From: Neospora caninum Liverpool
Taxonomy: Eukaryota; Apicomplexa; Conoidasida; Eucoccidiorida; Sarcocystidae
Reading direction: 5' to 3'
DNA length: 64,000 nucleotides
Assembly: GCF_000208865.1 (NCBI RefSeq)
Contig: NC_018397.1
Coordinates: 3,596,001 to 3,660,000 of the forward strand
Each line of letters starts with the position of its first letter. Positions within the stretch are counted from its first letter, which is position 1. Positions 44,601 through 59,100 of this stretch are shown in pieces. Under the pieces are notes generated by a model. That model saw only the letters and a list, made by a program, of their open reading frames with translations, had not been told where the DNA came from and searched no databases. Position numbers and translations under genes: made by a program.

Positions 44601-46240
44601 TTGACCGAAATTGATGAGATTCGAAGTTCCAGTTCCTCGCTCAGGTGGAGGAAAGGGAGAGGGAATGGGCCACAGCCCCAGCGCGCAGGCTGCGGCTGGG
44701 TTCCTCGGTTCCGCGTGTCCTGCACAAATCCTTGAGAGCTGGACGGCACTCAATCGAGATCGCACGCGCGTGAGAGACCCCCTGCCAAACTGAGTTCTCC
44801 CGTTTATAGTGCCTGTGCTCTCATTTCTCTCCCACGTTCCCTACATCCTTTCTCCAAAACCCTCAGGATAGGGAACAGAGAAATGGTCTCCTGCGACACC
44901 TGGTATGTCAACCAGCCTCTGTGGGTCTCGGCCCGAGATCCAGCTGCGTGCTTCTGTCGTGGTGTGCAGCCTTTTCAGGCAGAAACAGGACATACTACAG
45001 GAAACGAGAATAGGCAGTGCGAACTGTAGCAAATCGTCTCCTAGATCCACACATCTGTGCAAATGTATGTAAGCAGATGTGCGCCTCGTACGGCGAACCA
45101 GAGATGGGTAGGAGACAGGGACGCTCGAGAGACAGCCAGGTTGCAGAAACACCTGTTCTTCGTCGGCAAAGAGTCGGGCAGCCGACGAAGAGCAGTCGCG
45201 TCAAAGAGACACTCAGAGGAAGGAGACAGCGAGAGAGGAGAAGGATATGCTGAAATATCAGCGTTGCGTGAACGCCGTGATGGCGTATGTGTAAAAGCTA
45301 GAGAAGTCCATCGACCTATCCCCTGTCGAGCTGCTGGTCTTCGCGGCACTCAAACTCGAGCGAGGCGCGAGAAAACGCCAGCGTGCGAAAACGCAGTGCG
45401 TCAAACCGGCAGGCGGGTCCGGGTGTACATACACCTAAAAAAAAACTTCACAAACGCATGAGACTCGAATGAGAGGAAAAAGACGTCAGAAGGAATGGAT
45501 TTTCTCGGTCGATTCCCTTCGTTTTTGGCAGCGTTTCCTGGGGCCCCGCGTCGAAACGCGGCGGGAGGGGAAAAACGCGATGGTCGGTAGCCGCGTTGAC
45601 AATTTTTCAGGTGACAAGCTCCAGCCGTGTCCTTGCTTCTTTGCGTCACCGGCTTCCTATTTGCGTTTTCTCCCAAGCAAAACTTGCGCTCATCTGTAGC
45701 GTCTTTGGCGCTGCGGCATGCTTCGATTCATGGAAGCCTCGCGTAAAACAGGCTTTAGGCGTCTCCTCCGGCAAATCCACCAATTTAGAGTCGCAAAATC
45801 GAATTTTGTAGAGCATAAACGTATCCTTAGGTTTCTTCTCTCGTTCTCCACAGGGTTCCCCTTCCTTTCCCGTCTTCTTCATCTTCCTCTTCTCCATCTT
45901 CTTCTCGTCCCCCTGCTTCTTCCTGTCTCGCGTTCATCTCCGCCCTCGCCTCTTCGGGATTCCTGTTCTCCTCTGCTGCCTTCATTCTAGCACCTTCTCT
46001 TCACTGTCTGCTGCGTTTGCTTCTTCCTCGTCTGGTCACTTTCTTTTTCCTATCTCGGGTCTGGGATTCCTGTCTCCTACGGGGGATGTGTCTTCGCGGG
46101 TCCCGCGATTCAACCTTCCGGTTCGTCGTCACCTACTTCTCCTCTCTCTCTCCTCCCCTCCCGTTCTGCTCTTCTCGGTCTTTTTTCTTTTCCGTCTGCG
46201 GTCTGTAAATGTTCTTCACTCCCTCTGGATCAAGAAGAAG
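41611..46240. other. Divergent intergenic region of 4.6 kb
   Basis: This lies between the start of the leftward 1359-residue gene and the start of the rightward TFIIIC gene, so it should hold both promoters and 5' leaders. Frames of 130-190 codons overlap on both strands (for example 41764-42321 plus, 43526-43924 plus and 43914-43435 minus), but none has family features. Positions 42310-42420 are AT-rich. Positions 45840-46200 are strongly pyrimidine-rich, as in other coccidian 5' leaders. Confidence 0.45.
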
Positions 46241-49200
46241 ATGGACCGCCCGAGTGCCGGGGCTTCGCCCCCACGCGCCAACGCATGCAGAAGAAAACGG
46301 GGAGAAGGCGGGCGGCTGAGGTGTCTTCGCACCGCAGAGAAAGATCCAGAGGAAGAGATGGCGAGCTGCGCAGAGGGGGAAGACGAATCAGATGCAGAGG
46401 AGGAAGAGGAGGAAGAGGAAGGCGGCAGGGAGGGACGACAAAGACCGCCGAACACAAACCGAAAAGGTAATGAGGGACTGCGAGGGAGCGCGGGATTTCG
46501 GGGAATGGCCGAAGCTCCAGGGGAAGACAAAGGGACTGACGAAATGAATCTCGACGAAGATGATCCTTTTGGCGGCGCTGTCACCTCGGAACCCGAGGAC
46601 GACAACGACTCTGACTGGCTCCAAGAAGAAGAGTAAGCTCTTGAAAACAAAAGATCAGGTGACTCTGTTACGCTCCATCTCCATAAAAAACAGACAAATA
46701 CTACGGGTTCCCCCTCTCTATTCATATATCTTTATATACATACCCCCCTCTCTATTCATATATCTTTATATACATATATACATATAGGTGTTATATGGAG
46801 ATGTGGACGTGTGGAATTGCAGATATATGCGTTTCTGCAGAACGGTAAGGAGGAGGGAGAACCACAAATCTCGATTGCTTCCGCCTCTTTGAAAAAGTAG
46901 ACAACCCTGTTCGGAACTGAATTTTTACTTTGGATCTGCCGCTCTCTGTGTCGATGCGTGCATGCTCGTTGAGTGACACTGGAAAATTGGGGTAGCGTTA
47001 AAGAGCACCCAGTGAGCACACCAGAGGCAGAGAGAGGCCGTTGGAAAGGACCAGACTGCGTAATCGTCGCCCACAGAAAGAGCGACGCCGTTCTCGGGTG
47101 AAAGGCGCGTGTGTCCCCGAACATGGATGCCTGCATGCATGTGTTTGCGGAGATCTTCTGTCTGCTGAATCCGTTTCTGTCCGTGTAGATTCTTTTTTAC
47201 GGAGGCAGAGGCGCACGTTTTTGTGGTCACGCGGAGAGGATGGAGAACTGGAGAGGCAGTGGCGTGGAGAGAAAGAGACGAGCAGGTGTATGGGCATTCG
47301 CAGAAGGGGCTGAAGTCCAGCGGAACCACAGAGGCATGTGCCGCCACAGCCGTTTGATGTAATACGAATCCATTTGTGAGAACCGTTGTGTGGTTGGCTC
47401 AGCACCGACGAGCTGCGGTCCGAAAGTTCGATTGCAGAGAGCGAGATGGAGGATTATTTCATGCGAGACGACGAGAGTGAAGACGACAACGCGAGAGGGA
47501 CGCCCGGCCCCGGCGGCAGACGGAAAAAGAACAGAAGAAAGCGAAAACGCGCAGAACGTAGGAGGAAGCTACCCCTTGCGTTTTCATCGTTCTGCGCTGG
47601 CGCGCAAGAGGACGCGTTTCGCTTTGCATCCCGCATCTTGCCCAGCTCTCACCTCGTCTTCATCTTTCGCGTCTTCTCTCTCTGTGTGGCTTCTGTTTTG
47701 TTTTTGAGCGCTCTGGGTTCTCTCGTCGGGGACTGCTTCTCTCGGGCTTCCTGCTTGGGTCGTTTCGTCTTGTTTCTCTGGAGGCGGTTGCCTCTTTCTG
47801 TCTCCTTTCTCCCGTCTGTGGTGGAGTTCAACGATCGGCCGCTGCCGTTTCTCTCTTGCTTCCAGCTTTCAGCGGAGTCAAATCGCAGAGGAAGCGTCGA
47901 CGAAAGAAAACCGCTGCAACCCCCAGCGAGATGCCGCCTGCGGTGAGCTTTCAAAAACACTCTTCTTTCTACGCTCTCCCCTCTTGTCGTTCCCCCGTCT
48001 GTCGTCTCTCTTCCTCCAAAAACCCGAGGGAGCGGGAGACGCTGCCGCGTGTGCCTCTTGCCCGCTTTCATTCTCTGTCGCTCTCTGTCTCTGTCTGTGG
48101 TTCGCTGCCTCTGTGTCCGGTGTTCGCTCGCTCCTTGTCGCTCCGTTTCCCTCTTCTCCCTCTCGTTCTTTATCTTGATCTCTCTTTCTCTCTCTGTCTC
48201 TTTCCCTTATTCGCTCTTTTGTCTTTTGTGTTAAAAGCAAGAACCCGCCCGGGGGATTTTCTCCCATGCCACCGCATCGCCTCGCTTCCGTTCCTTGTGT
48301 CTCTGTCCTTTGGAGATTAGAGCCGGCGTGCATGCGCCCGATTTTCTCTCACTCTAGGTGTCTGAACAGGCGGGTTCCTTGTCTCTGAAGTCCCCGGTAT
48401 CTAGAGGCCGCCAGACCCCCTGGTGCGTGTGTGCTGTGACTTTTTTTTCGCCAGCTAAAAAAGCTGATGGGCGAGGCGACGGATGCCTACTTAAGTGGCG
48501 AGTTCGACAGAGCCGTTCAAATTCTCGAGGACATTGTGCGACAGGCTCCCGGCCTTCATGACCCCTTTCATCTGCTGGTGGGAGAAGTTAACCACGAAGA
48601 AACAGTCCGAGACGAAAAGGGGAGCATGCAGAGGAAAGGCAAAAACGCGCGAGAAACGCCGGTGTACCTGCTACAGTGTCAAGAGAAGAACAAGGCCATC
48701 GGCGGAGCATAGAGCGACGGCGTTTGCGGGAAAGGCTGAGGAAAATTCAGGGCGTTGAGGGACCGCAGAGGGGAAAACGCAGCGAGGCGAAGAGAGCCTG
48801 GAAACAATCAGACAGCTGGAACGAGACGAAACGGACACACGAGAGAGTTAGGAAGCAGAAGAGAAGAAAGCGGCCGGAAAGACAGTCAGGCAGCAGGCGA
48901 AAAAACGACTGACGAGAGAGGAGACGAAAACCCGCTTTGCCGCAAACTGCGATAGAAAAGGACAAGCGCATCGACGTCTCTGTGGCATCAACGAGAGGAC
49001 GAAGAGCGAAGAAGTAGCCAGATGCCGCTACAGCGCGTTTTCCCAGAACGCGTCTTCTCGCTGAGACTGGCACAGAATTCGGTTTCGCCTTTTCAGAATC
49101 CGTCTATTGCGTGCAAAGGGAGATCAACGACTGCGGTGTCTCCTCCACTCTCTGTGGCTATGTATAGATGTGCTTATCTGTTCTCTCCGTCCTTCTCCCG

Positions 49201-52200
49201 CTTCCTTTGTCTCTGTCTCTCGCTTCCTGTCTCTGTTTTTCTCTCGATCTCTCTATACGTATACATGTCCTGCGTATGCCTCCGCCTGGCTGTTCACCTC
49301 TCGTTCTCTCCTGTCGACACTGTCGTGAGCTGCCTGTTTCTCCGTTTTCTTCCATGCGAGCTGTTCGCTCCTTCGCTTCCCCCGTTTTTCGCTTAGGGCC
49401 TGATCTACGAGGAAGCGTATGGCGACAAGCGTCGCGCTGTTGACTTTTATCTCCTCGCCGCACATCTGGTGGTCCCAGGAGACCCCGAGCTGTGGCGACA
49501 CATTGGCAGCATGTCTCTGCAGCTGGGGAATCTCCCGCAGGCGGTCTACTGCTTTCGGAGGTGTCTGCGGAATGCGCGCAACGCGCGCCTCTCCGCCGCA
49601 TGCAGTGCCGGCTTTCAGCCCGGCGTGCACCTACTGCCGATCGAGGCGGGGGACGAGCACCCGGGCCCCGACGAACAGTCGGGGGGCGAGACAGAAGAAT
49701 CCGGCGAGGACGACAGCGACGTGGAGCGAAAGCGAGAGAGCACGAAAAAGGGGAAAGAAAAACCCGCGACTATGGAGGAAGAGGTCGCCTTCTCCCTAGC
49801 CACTTGCCACCAACAGATGGTACGCCTCCGATCGGAAAGCCGAGAATCCCAGCGAAGATTCTCTAAGATGTAACTCCGTTCATGGAATCAAAAGAACGTT
49901 CACGGATTGCATTTATAAAACGTGATTAGTTCACCCCCAGCAATCCGTGGAACGCAAAGGAAGAGGGAAGTCAACGAACAAAAACGTGACGGAAGAGAGA
50001 GACATATCAATGGAACAACAAGGACGAGAAAAATCAAAGGTGTAGAAAAGGAAACGAGAAATCAGTGGAATCAGCAGGCAGAGAGAAGCGTCTTGTACCA
50101 GATGCTGCCCGCGCCGAGCTTTCGATCGTAGACCCGTGACCTGGGAGCAACAGCCTTGTTCGCGTTTCTGTGCTGCGTCTTCGATCTTTTGTGTCCCAAC
50201 AAGGGAGCTGTGCATGTGCGCGTACACGGCTTCAGTCGGAGGCTGCCGATTTCGCAAGTCTCAGAAAAAACAGACACAATCTCTCGTTACAGACCAGCAT
50301 CGATACTCCCATAAAAAACCGCACACAGACCCACTGTATATGCATGTATATGTGCAGGTGGGTGTAGATAAGAAGATAGATGTATCTGCAAGTATTTCGA
50401 CACCGAGATCGTTGTTCATGCAGGCTGCGTGCATGTGTGGTTCGTTGACGTTTTCATTCCTGAACACTTGAGAAGAAGCTTTTGCACTCTGTTTTTCACA
50501 TGCACCCGCTTTTTCGATTGTGTCAGGGGGACCACCATCGAGCTGTCTCTCTTCTTTACACTCTGCTGTCTTTCCGTCCTGCGGATTTCCTTCTCTCGCG
50601 GGAAACTGCGAGAAGCCTGTTCCGCCTGCGCCGAGTCGTGGAGGCGCGGCAGGTTCTTGAGGCAGCAGTTCTTCCTCTCCTTCCTCGGCAATTGAAGGAA
50701 GAAATAACCAGGCAAACTCCTCGGCCGCCTTCTTCTTCCTCGTCTTCTTCTTTCTCGTCTTCTTCTTTCTCGTCTTCTTCTTTCTCGTCTTCCTCTTCTT
50801 CCAGCGAGGCTCGGAAGTCTTCTTTCTCGTCTGAGCAGTTGGTTGAGGAAGGAGCTCGGGAAGACGACACAGCGCGCACGGCTGTGGCCGAGGGGCGCTG
50901 CGGAGCGGAGATTCACGATTCACCAAAGACAGCATCCAACGCTTCAGGCGAGTCTGAGGGCGGCGCGGACTCGGGCGAAGAAAGCGGCTCGGGGCTCACT
51001 GCCGCTTGGGAAGGTCGCATGAGTCTCAATCCGCTTCAGCTGGACTGCGTGAACCTTCTGGCGGAGGTGTATCGACACCTGCACGAATATCAGCGGTGTT
51101 TCCTGCTTCTCCGCTTCGTTACTCGCGGATGGATCGCGTCGCAACTGCCGATCGATTTGCTCGTCAAACGCGCAGCAGCAGAGCTCTTTGTCGGCGAGGT
51201 GAGATGAGAGGTCGAGAAGAACCCCCCGGGGAGGGAGGCCGAGTGTGCGAGCTCTGGACACGTCTACGCAGACGCGCAGAGAGGCGCCGAATCGCCCGAG
51301 CTAGCCATAAGCGACTTTATTTCGTTGGTGGTTTCTGACCAAATTTATGCGGTGGTGTAAAGGAACCTTATCCGACAAACCCATGGCTGTTAGTACTCCT
51401 GCCGTCCTAGACTGGAAGCGGGGAACCTGCAACCGACAGGTTCGAGGGAGAAGGCTGAGCGGGCTGGAGGACTGTCGAGACACGGGGGGTCGGAAGGCAA
51501 CGCAGAGGCGAATTCCCCGTGTAGGAAGGTGCGCGCGGAGGAAACAGAAACTGAGAAACCAGGCAGAAAGCACCAGGAACAGGCAGATGCATCGGTCGAT
51601 GACTTGCACAGGAAAGCAGTTTTCAGACACATCTTTCTTTTTCGACTACACCGGGTGCACTTGTCGGAGCGGAACGCGCAGCCTTCCAGGAGAGGGGAAG
51701 CCTTGAGCTCACGCGCGGGATGCAATCGTTCAAACCTCCAGGTGAATTTCGATCTGGAGAAGTCTGTGTCTTCGCGTTTCCACTTTTCTGTTCAGACCAG
51801 CCACTCCGCCAATGTCGCAGAAAAAATGCTGCGTGCTGCCGCCATTCCTCCAAAACGCCATCCTTCCTCTTCTTCATCCTCTGGCTCTTCCATGCCTCTC
51901 TCGAGTTTAGAGACCAACGATGGGGGCAGTCGCGAGACACCAGGAGACGAAGGAGAGACAGCTGTGAATGGCGAGTACGTGGACCTTTTCCTTACTCTAG
52001 CGGATGCGTGGGCGCATGCATCTGAGTACAGGCGTGCGCTGCATCTTTACCAGGCGGTAGCGAATCTCCCAGAGGTTGTCACAGACACAACGGTGAGCCC
52101 CGCGCCAGGGTTTTTGGAGTGGACAGCCGGCGAAGAGGAGACGGCTGTTCTCGGGAAGGGGACTGTGGCCGCATGCAGAAATGTTACTCCCCGCGTGGTT

Positions 52201-55200
52201 TTCTGGAAAAAACCAGTTTGGGACCGGCTCGAAGTGCTCTCATGCTGCGCATGTTCTGTTTAGTCCAGTAAGGGGAATAGTGCTAGATCGGGTTCCAGGG
52301 TGCGCCGGGGAAGTAACACAACGAAGACAACGTGAATCCTCTCGCGGAAGCCGAGGCGCCACGTGCGCGTAGCCTCTTCGAAATCGAAGTGCACTTCACA
52401 AAATATAAACACGGACAAACGGTGATAGATACAGATAGATCTATGTAAAACGGCTACGATAGCGTTTGGTGTGATGGGGTTTCATCTCAGTCAAGTTGTT
52501 GCATGCTTCCGTTTATACATTCACATGGATAGATAAGACATGAAAGGATGCGGTGCACGTGAGATATCTCAAGGGCGTTTTTCCAGTGGGGATCTGCACG
52601 AAAAGCGTCCGCCTGTGAGTCCCTCCACACTTTCAATCACGGGTAGATGAAACTTTCGAAGATGCGTGAGGAGTAGTGCCGCCTATACATGTTTAAAAAC
52701 AGTAGTCTACTTACCTATCTGTCTAGATATATGTGCATCTCTCTATCTGCCTATCGATTCGTATCTACTTCTACATATATATATATATATATATATCGCT
52801 TTCTATCGAGTACCATCGACACCGCTCTCTGTGTCCACATATACAGATAGATGTGAAAGTGTTTTGAAGCATGTTTGTTTTTGTTTCTTGTCTGACTCTC
52901 CGATTTTCGTTCTCTCTGTCGGCAGGTCGCGTTAAAGACGGCAAACTGTTTAGTGAAGTCGGGGGACTTGAGAGGAGCTGCCGATTTTCTGCAGAGGTAA
53001 AAGGAGACACCCAGCGTTCTCTGCTGCGGTTGAGAAACCGACAGTCTCCAGTCAGCCCTGTTCTGCCGGTGTGTACAAGGCTCTAGGGCTTTGCACTGCC
53101 CCGGAATCTTAGACGCTTCATTCACATCAGCAAAGACAGTCTGGTTCGTGAAGAGCTTGTCGCCGTTTGCCCGACCAAACGTGCGTCTTTTGTCAAAGCT
53201 GGGAACCAAAACCTTGCACGTTTGATTCAGATTTAGCCATGTTTTGCCGAGAGGTCGTTAAAGAAATTTAGTTCCGTCCCTTCTCTCAGAAGCCGCGCGG
53301 CGTCAGCGTTCCGCTTGCGCAAGCTATGCGTCCTTTCTGTCCTTTCTCGCCGTCGTTTTCCCTCTCAGCTCCTCTGTGCGCGCCGTTTGTTGTTTCCGTC
53401 TCCTTCCCTTCCCTGCTCCAGAGCTGCCTGTCTCGCCCCGCGTCCCCCAGCCTTTTTCCGCGTTTCTCGGACTCTGGCTTTTCTTCTCTTTTCGCTTTTC
53501 CTTTCGCCCTCTCTGCCAGGTGGCTTTCCCAGAGTGAGGCGCGACGCCACCAGACTGCCGGCGTCAGAGACGCGGAAGTTCGACTGCTTCTCTGCGACGT
53601 TCTGAAGCAGCTCGGCCAAGACCTCGAGGCCGACTACACCCTCCTCACGATTTCCTATAAGCATCTTCGAGAGCGCGACAAGTTGCCGAGGTCCAGTTCG
53701 CACGAAAAACGGTTTTTACACGGTCTCACGTTTGCATGCGCCAATAATACACGCAGACAGACGAGCAGCGCGACCTCCTGACGTGCCGGGGCATAAAAAG
53801 AGCTTGACTGACTGTGTGGGTCTGGGGAAAAGCCGCCGTTTGTTTTTTCTACAGGCGCGTCCACGCATGCAGTTTGGGAGCAGTTCTTCGATGCGAGGAC
53901 TCCAGCCGTAGAGAGAAGAGGAGCGACGGCTCGCTTGTCTGGCACGCGTGGGCGTTTCCGAATCCGTGTTCATTTCCAGCTTTTTCAGTGCCTGTGTTCT
54001 GCAGTCGGCGACGTCCCTGGCACTTTCCCTTTGAAAAACAGAAGGTTGTCCTTCTGTGCTTTCATCAAAGCGCCTCGTTTCCCTGTCCTCTTCTCCATGC
54101 AGAGCCTGGAGCAATGCCGATCGCGAGCGCGACTTATTCGATCTCCAGGGTCAACTCGACACTCTTCTTTCTCGTCCAGCTCAACTCTCAGCGCGCTCCT
54201 CGGCTGTCTCTTCGCCTTCCGCTTCTTGCTCTTCTTCCTCTTCTTCCTCTTCTGTATCGGATCCGTTTGAGTCTTTGCATGAAACCTGTCGGTCGTCCAG
54301 TCGCGTTCCAGTGGATGTGCACGTGCCGCGTTTCCCTCCTGTCGATCCGCCTGCTTCGCTCGCCCACGACCCTTCCACGTCGGATCCCGCCGCCACGACT
54401 GCGAGCCGCGGGACGTCTCCCTCGTTCGCGGAAGCCGCGGCGCGTTCCGTCGCAAATCGCTTTCTCGCGCTTGTCCAAGAGTGCGAGCTGGACACGTGCA
54501 GAGTCCTGCGGCAGGCGTGTCGCACGCGCGTCGCATTGGCGCAAGACCCGGACGCTGAGCGATTCTTCGCTCCTTCTCTGCCCCGCGGCCTCGCCCAAGG
54601 AGCTGGGAAGGCGAAGCCGGTGAGCAGAGGCGCACATCCCGGCGACGCAGAGGGCGAAGCCCGAGAGGAGTCTGGCGAATCTCTCTCGCTGCTGAACATG
54701 AGCAAGAAAGGCGCAGCGCCTGGTGCAGGCAGTGCGAAAGTGAAAGACCCCAACAAGGCTCTTCAACACTACAAAATCAAACAACACTTGGGGTTGAGAT
54801 CCATCGAAGACTTTGTCGGTGAGACACACATTTGCCAGTAACTCGCGAGAACGAAAGCGAAAACGAGATCTGTGCATTCCGAGGTAACAGGCTTGAGGGT
54901 GTCTCGTGTTCACCTCGCGGACCGTGCGTCGGCATTTGTGAGAAAAGGCGTGAAGATCAAGCAAGAAACAAGCGACGGCCGCACACGCCAATGACAAAGG
55001 ACTCTACAGACGGTCTCGGCTATATGTGTATGCATAAATAGATATATATATGCACATATGCATATATATCTATGTATTTGCATATGTAAAGGTATGTATT
55101 TTATTGGTGACATATGCATATGTCCTTCAATATATTGGCATGTGTGCTGCAGATGTTGTGCTGCGATTTCCTCTTTCGCCTGCATAACGCAATGGACACT

Positions 55201-56106
55201 CTCTCGAAGCTTGTCAACCCACCACATGGCCGTGCAGGCATGTGCATAGGTATAGGTTTATGTATATGAAGTAAATCTGTATGTGTAGCAGGTACGGATG
55301 TGAGATGGCGGTTTTCCACAGATAAAAGGAAGTCTGAGGCGATGAGACGCCGGGTTTTCATCGTCTTCCTTGGAGCCTTTCCCGTCTATGTGCGACAGGT
55401 CTGAAGGGCTACTTTAGCTTTCTCTGCAGCGGCGTGGAGCTCTTGCGAAGACAGCGCCGCCACGAAGAGGCGGTTTCGCTTCTCGAGTCTATCCTCGGCA
55501 ACTGGCGCCAAAAGCGCCCGGACGGAAACGACGCGCAGAAACGCGAAATCAAAGAAGAACTCGAAATTCTCTCCATCAGTACGTTTCCTCAGATTCCAGA
55601 CACTTCCTCTCGCCTCGTCCTCGATCCCCACGTACACAACTTAAATCTACCAAATAATCGATGCATCTGTCAATACGGATTGATATGCATATGCATTACG
55701 TTTACACATTTCGACATAGAGGTGCACATATATGCCTGCATTTACAAACACACGCACAGATAGACAACTCTACACATCAATATATCTAAAAATACGCGAA
55801 ATATATATATATATATATTTATGGATGCATGCATATCCACATCTTCATATATACATATATATAAACAGATACGCAGATGTGCATTTGCAGATAAATCTGG
55901 AATCGTGACTTGCGAGGCAAGTAAGGAAGAGTGTCGTGGAACAGCACCAGAGAAAGTTGACTGTTCTTCATTATCTGTGTTCCTCGCTCTGAGCGTTGAG
56001 AGAACCAGCTTTGAAGGTGTTATTCGACGTTCATGGATAGACAGGCATCCACCTATCTATCTCCGTGTCAGTCTATCTCTTTCTCTCTCTCTCTCTCTTT
56101 TTTTTT

Positions 56107-56153
<47 letters not shown>

Positions 56154-59100
56154 GTTTGTGAAGCACGGGCGTGCTTCTGTTTGCCGAAATGGATACATGC
56201 ATGTACGTTGTTTCTCGTTCCTGTTTTGGTGTGGTGTAATAGAGGCGTTTGTGAAGCGGCCTCGCTGCGAGGCCGCCTTGGACTCTGCGCTTGCGTGCAC
56301 GTTCTCGCGAACAAAACGAAAGGTGGAAGGCGCGCTCTGCCTGTCTACGCGGCTTCCTGGCTCCTGAGCATCCGCGTTGCGTTTGGCGCGTCCGCGAGTC
56401 AGAGAGTGTTCACGACAGCACCCGAACAACGCGCTTGCATTAGGCAGCCGTCTCTCTCGTTTTTTGTGGCCACGAAGCTGTTAAAAGAGGCTCTGTTCCG
56501 TGTCGTGCATGCGCTCCGTGCGGTGCGGGGTCGTGGCGAAAGCGACGGTGGGGGGAGGCTTGTGCGCAGAAGACAGTGTCTGAGAAGCTCTTGAAGGCGA
56601 CGCAAGTGCTGGAAAGCCCCGCGATATGGGAAGTGAGGCTCGCTCGCCGCGTTTTCCCCCCTCCGCTCGTCTCTCTCCAACATTGGGTTCCTCTGGTTTG
56701 TCTCTCTCGCAGCCCTGAGTGTCGAGGGACAGCTGAGCCGAACAGCTTTGGCCTCGCTTCGGCACCTCCTCCAGCGGCGCGCAAGCAACTCACGGCGTGG
56801 AGACACGTGGCAATCGCTTTTGGAGGTGTACGGCCGACTGCTGTTCACGGGGCGGTTCGCGCAGCAGGTTTCGAAGGCCCTCGCCGTGGCACGAGAGAAA
56901 GACATCTTCCTCGAGAATCGGTGAGATTCAAAGGCGCATGCAGAAATTCCAGAGCGACAGGCAAGAAACCGATCGGCCAGCGGGCCTTGAGAGGGTTCGA
57001 CGCCACCCCTCCGTTCTCGCTGCCAGGCGGTCCAAGTGGCTGCATGCGATACAATCGGATTTTCAACGCCTCACATCGCGCTGAAGCCTCCGTGTTTTAA
57101 GCCTCCTCGCGACGGGGGGAGGGGTGTTTTGCGCTGTTTTGGGCAGTCTTTTAGAGACGTTTGGGTCGGAGCCCAGAGTGAGACTGTTTCTCTCTCTTTC
57201 TCTCTGTTCCCTGTCTCTTGCTGTCCAGATCCTGGACGATTAGGCAGCTGCTCCAGAGACCGCATAACGACGCCCTGACGCTCATTGTGGGGCACTTTTG
57301 CATGCTGTCGTCGCGCTGGCGTTTCGCGGTCGCCGAGTACACGCGGGCGCATTGCTTGCGGCCGTGGGATCCTCTCCCGTGTCTCTGTCTTGCCGTCGCA
57401 TACCTCTGTCTGTCGACATCCAACAAAATACAGGTAACGGGGGGAAACCAAGGGCGAAGAAAGGATGGGTCCGGTCTTACATGCGTCTCGGTGCTGTCTA
57501 GAAAGCATCTCCCAGCCAGTGAGAGGGATCTCTGTGAGTCAAGAGCTCGAGGAGTGAAACGCAAGACGCGCGGCAGAAACCGTGTACAGACACCGGGTGG
57601 CCACGGCTGAAGAACGCATGCGCGTTCGCATTTGGGGGACTACTTGGCCCACTTGTTAGGTTTGACTGCAGTGCCTTGCTTCATGTAACGCGGCGGCGCA
57701 AGAGACCCGCTTTGCGGCTTTCCTGTCTGTTGATATCACCTTTCGCGGCGAATGGGCATGGATAGAAATCGACTAGCCTGTCCAGATACACTGACGCGTG
57801 AGGCAAAGTGCCACGTAAAAATAGGGTACGCTGACACGACCTCTCGCGGCAACTGCATGCAGCGCCTATCTCAGGAATGCGTCTCCTGCGGGGGATTGGG
57901 TATCCTGGACTTTGAACGAACAGAGTACCGTATAAACGACACAGTGAACCACGCGACCAGTGAGTGGATAATAAAATATAGCAAAATGGTGTTTCCATTG
58001 AATTGTGTTTCGTCAGTGAGTGATACACACCGACCCGCATTTTTAGTCGAATATCCACATATATACGTATACAATGTAAAACTGTGTAGGCGTGTGCTGA
58101 GTTACGTCTGTGATGACCCGTGTATGTGCTCTTTCCGCTGTCTTTCAGAATAAACACGACATGGTGCTCCGAGGCTTCGCCATGCTTGGACGATACAGCC
58201 AGCTGAGACGCCAGACCGCGGAAGGGGGTGGAGACGTTTGTCCGGGAGAATCTGAATCCGATTGCCGTGCGTCGCGCACGCTTCGCGTGGCTGAGACTGT
58301 GTACAATCTTGCTCGGTACGAATGTTTTGGGACCTGAGACGGCGCGTGGCGTTGCGAGTGAAGAGTGGGCGAGCCTCAGCGGTGGGTATTTCTTACGGAC
58401 GCAAATTTGCCGTGTGTCAGGGCAAATGGTTAGAACTAGACCCGCGTTTGCGAACACGGAGAGTCGCCACAGTAACGCCAATCAGGCAAATGAACATGTT
58501 GCCTTGTTGCACGGGAGCGGTGGACTGGGCGGCGACAGCCGGTTGTGAGGCGAGGCGCAGCTAGCGCGGCCAGAGCAGGTGTGGACAAGAAGGAAAAGAG
58601 ACGAAAAAGGGTCACGGAGGGGAGACGAGACGACAATGAATGGCATTGCGCTCTTCCGAGCTTTTGCCAGGCGCATGCGCTTTTCGATTCAATTTTGCTG
58701 ACTTCTCTCTGCAGGGCGTACCACCATGTGAATCTCTTGCACCTGGCAGTCCCGTTGTACATGCGGTGTCTTGATCTGCTCGACAAGCACAGAGATGCAT
58801 CGAATGAAGCTGGAGGCCTCTCTTCTCCCGTTTCCCTGGGGCTCTCGCCCCCAACGCAGGAGCGCGGAAGCGGCCATGCTTGTGGGAGTGGCGGTCTGTC
58901 ACAGACAGAGGCGGTGTCGAACTCAGGATCGGGCGCCGAGAATAGCGATGCTTCACTCCAACTCGACAAAACGCAGATTCAGAAGGTCAGAGTGTGTGTT
59001 TTACGTTTTCTGAAGAAGACGCGTCAGTCTCTCGATCTTTCGGACGACCCAGGAAACACCACACCCAGTGCGTTTCCTTTGCCACATTTTGCCCCTGCCT

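Noticed and set aside
50261..50935. 224-codon minus-strand frame with a K/T/R repeat
   Set aside because: It is antisense to the 15-bp serine repeat of TFIIIC exon 6.
56575..56631. Possible extra TFIIIC exon encoding SEKLLKATQVLESP
   Set aside because: It looks coding, but including it brings the next exon into a frame with an immediate TGA. Direct joining of 55578 to 56713 is in phase.
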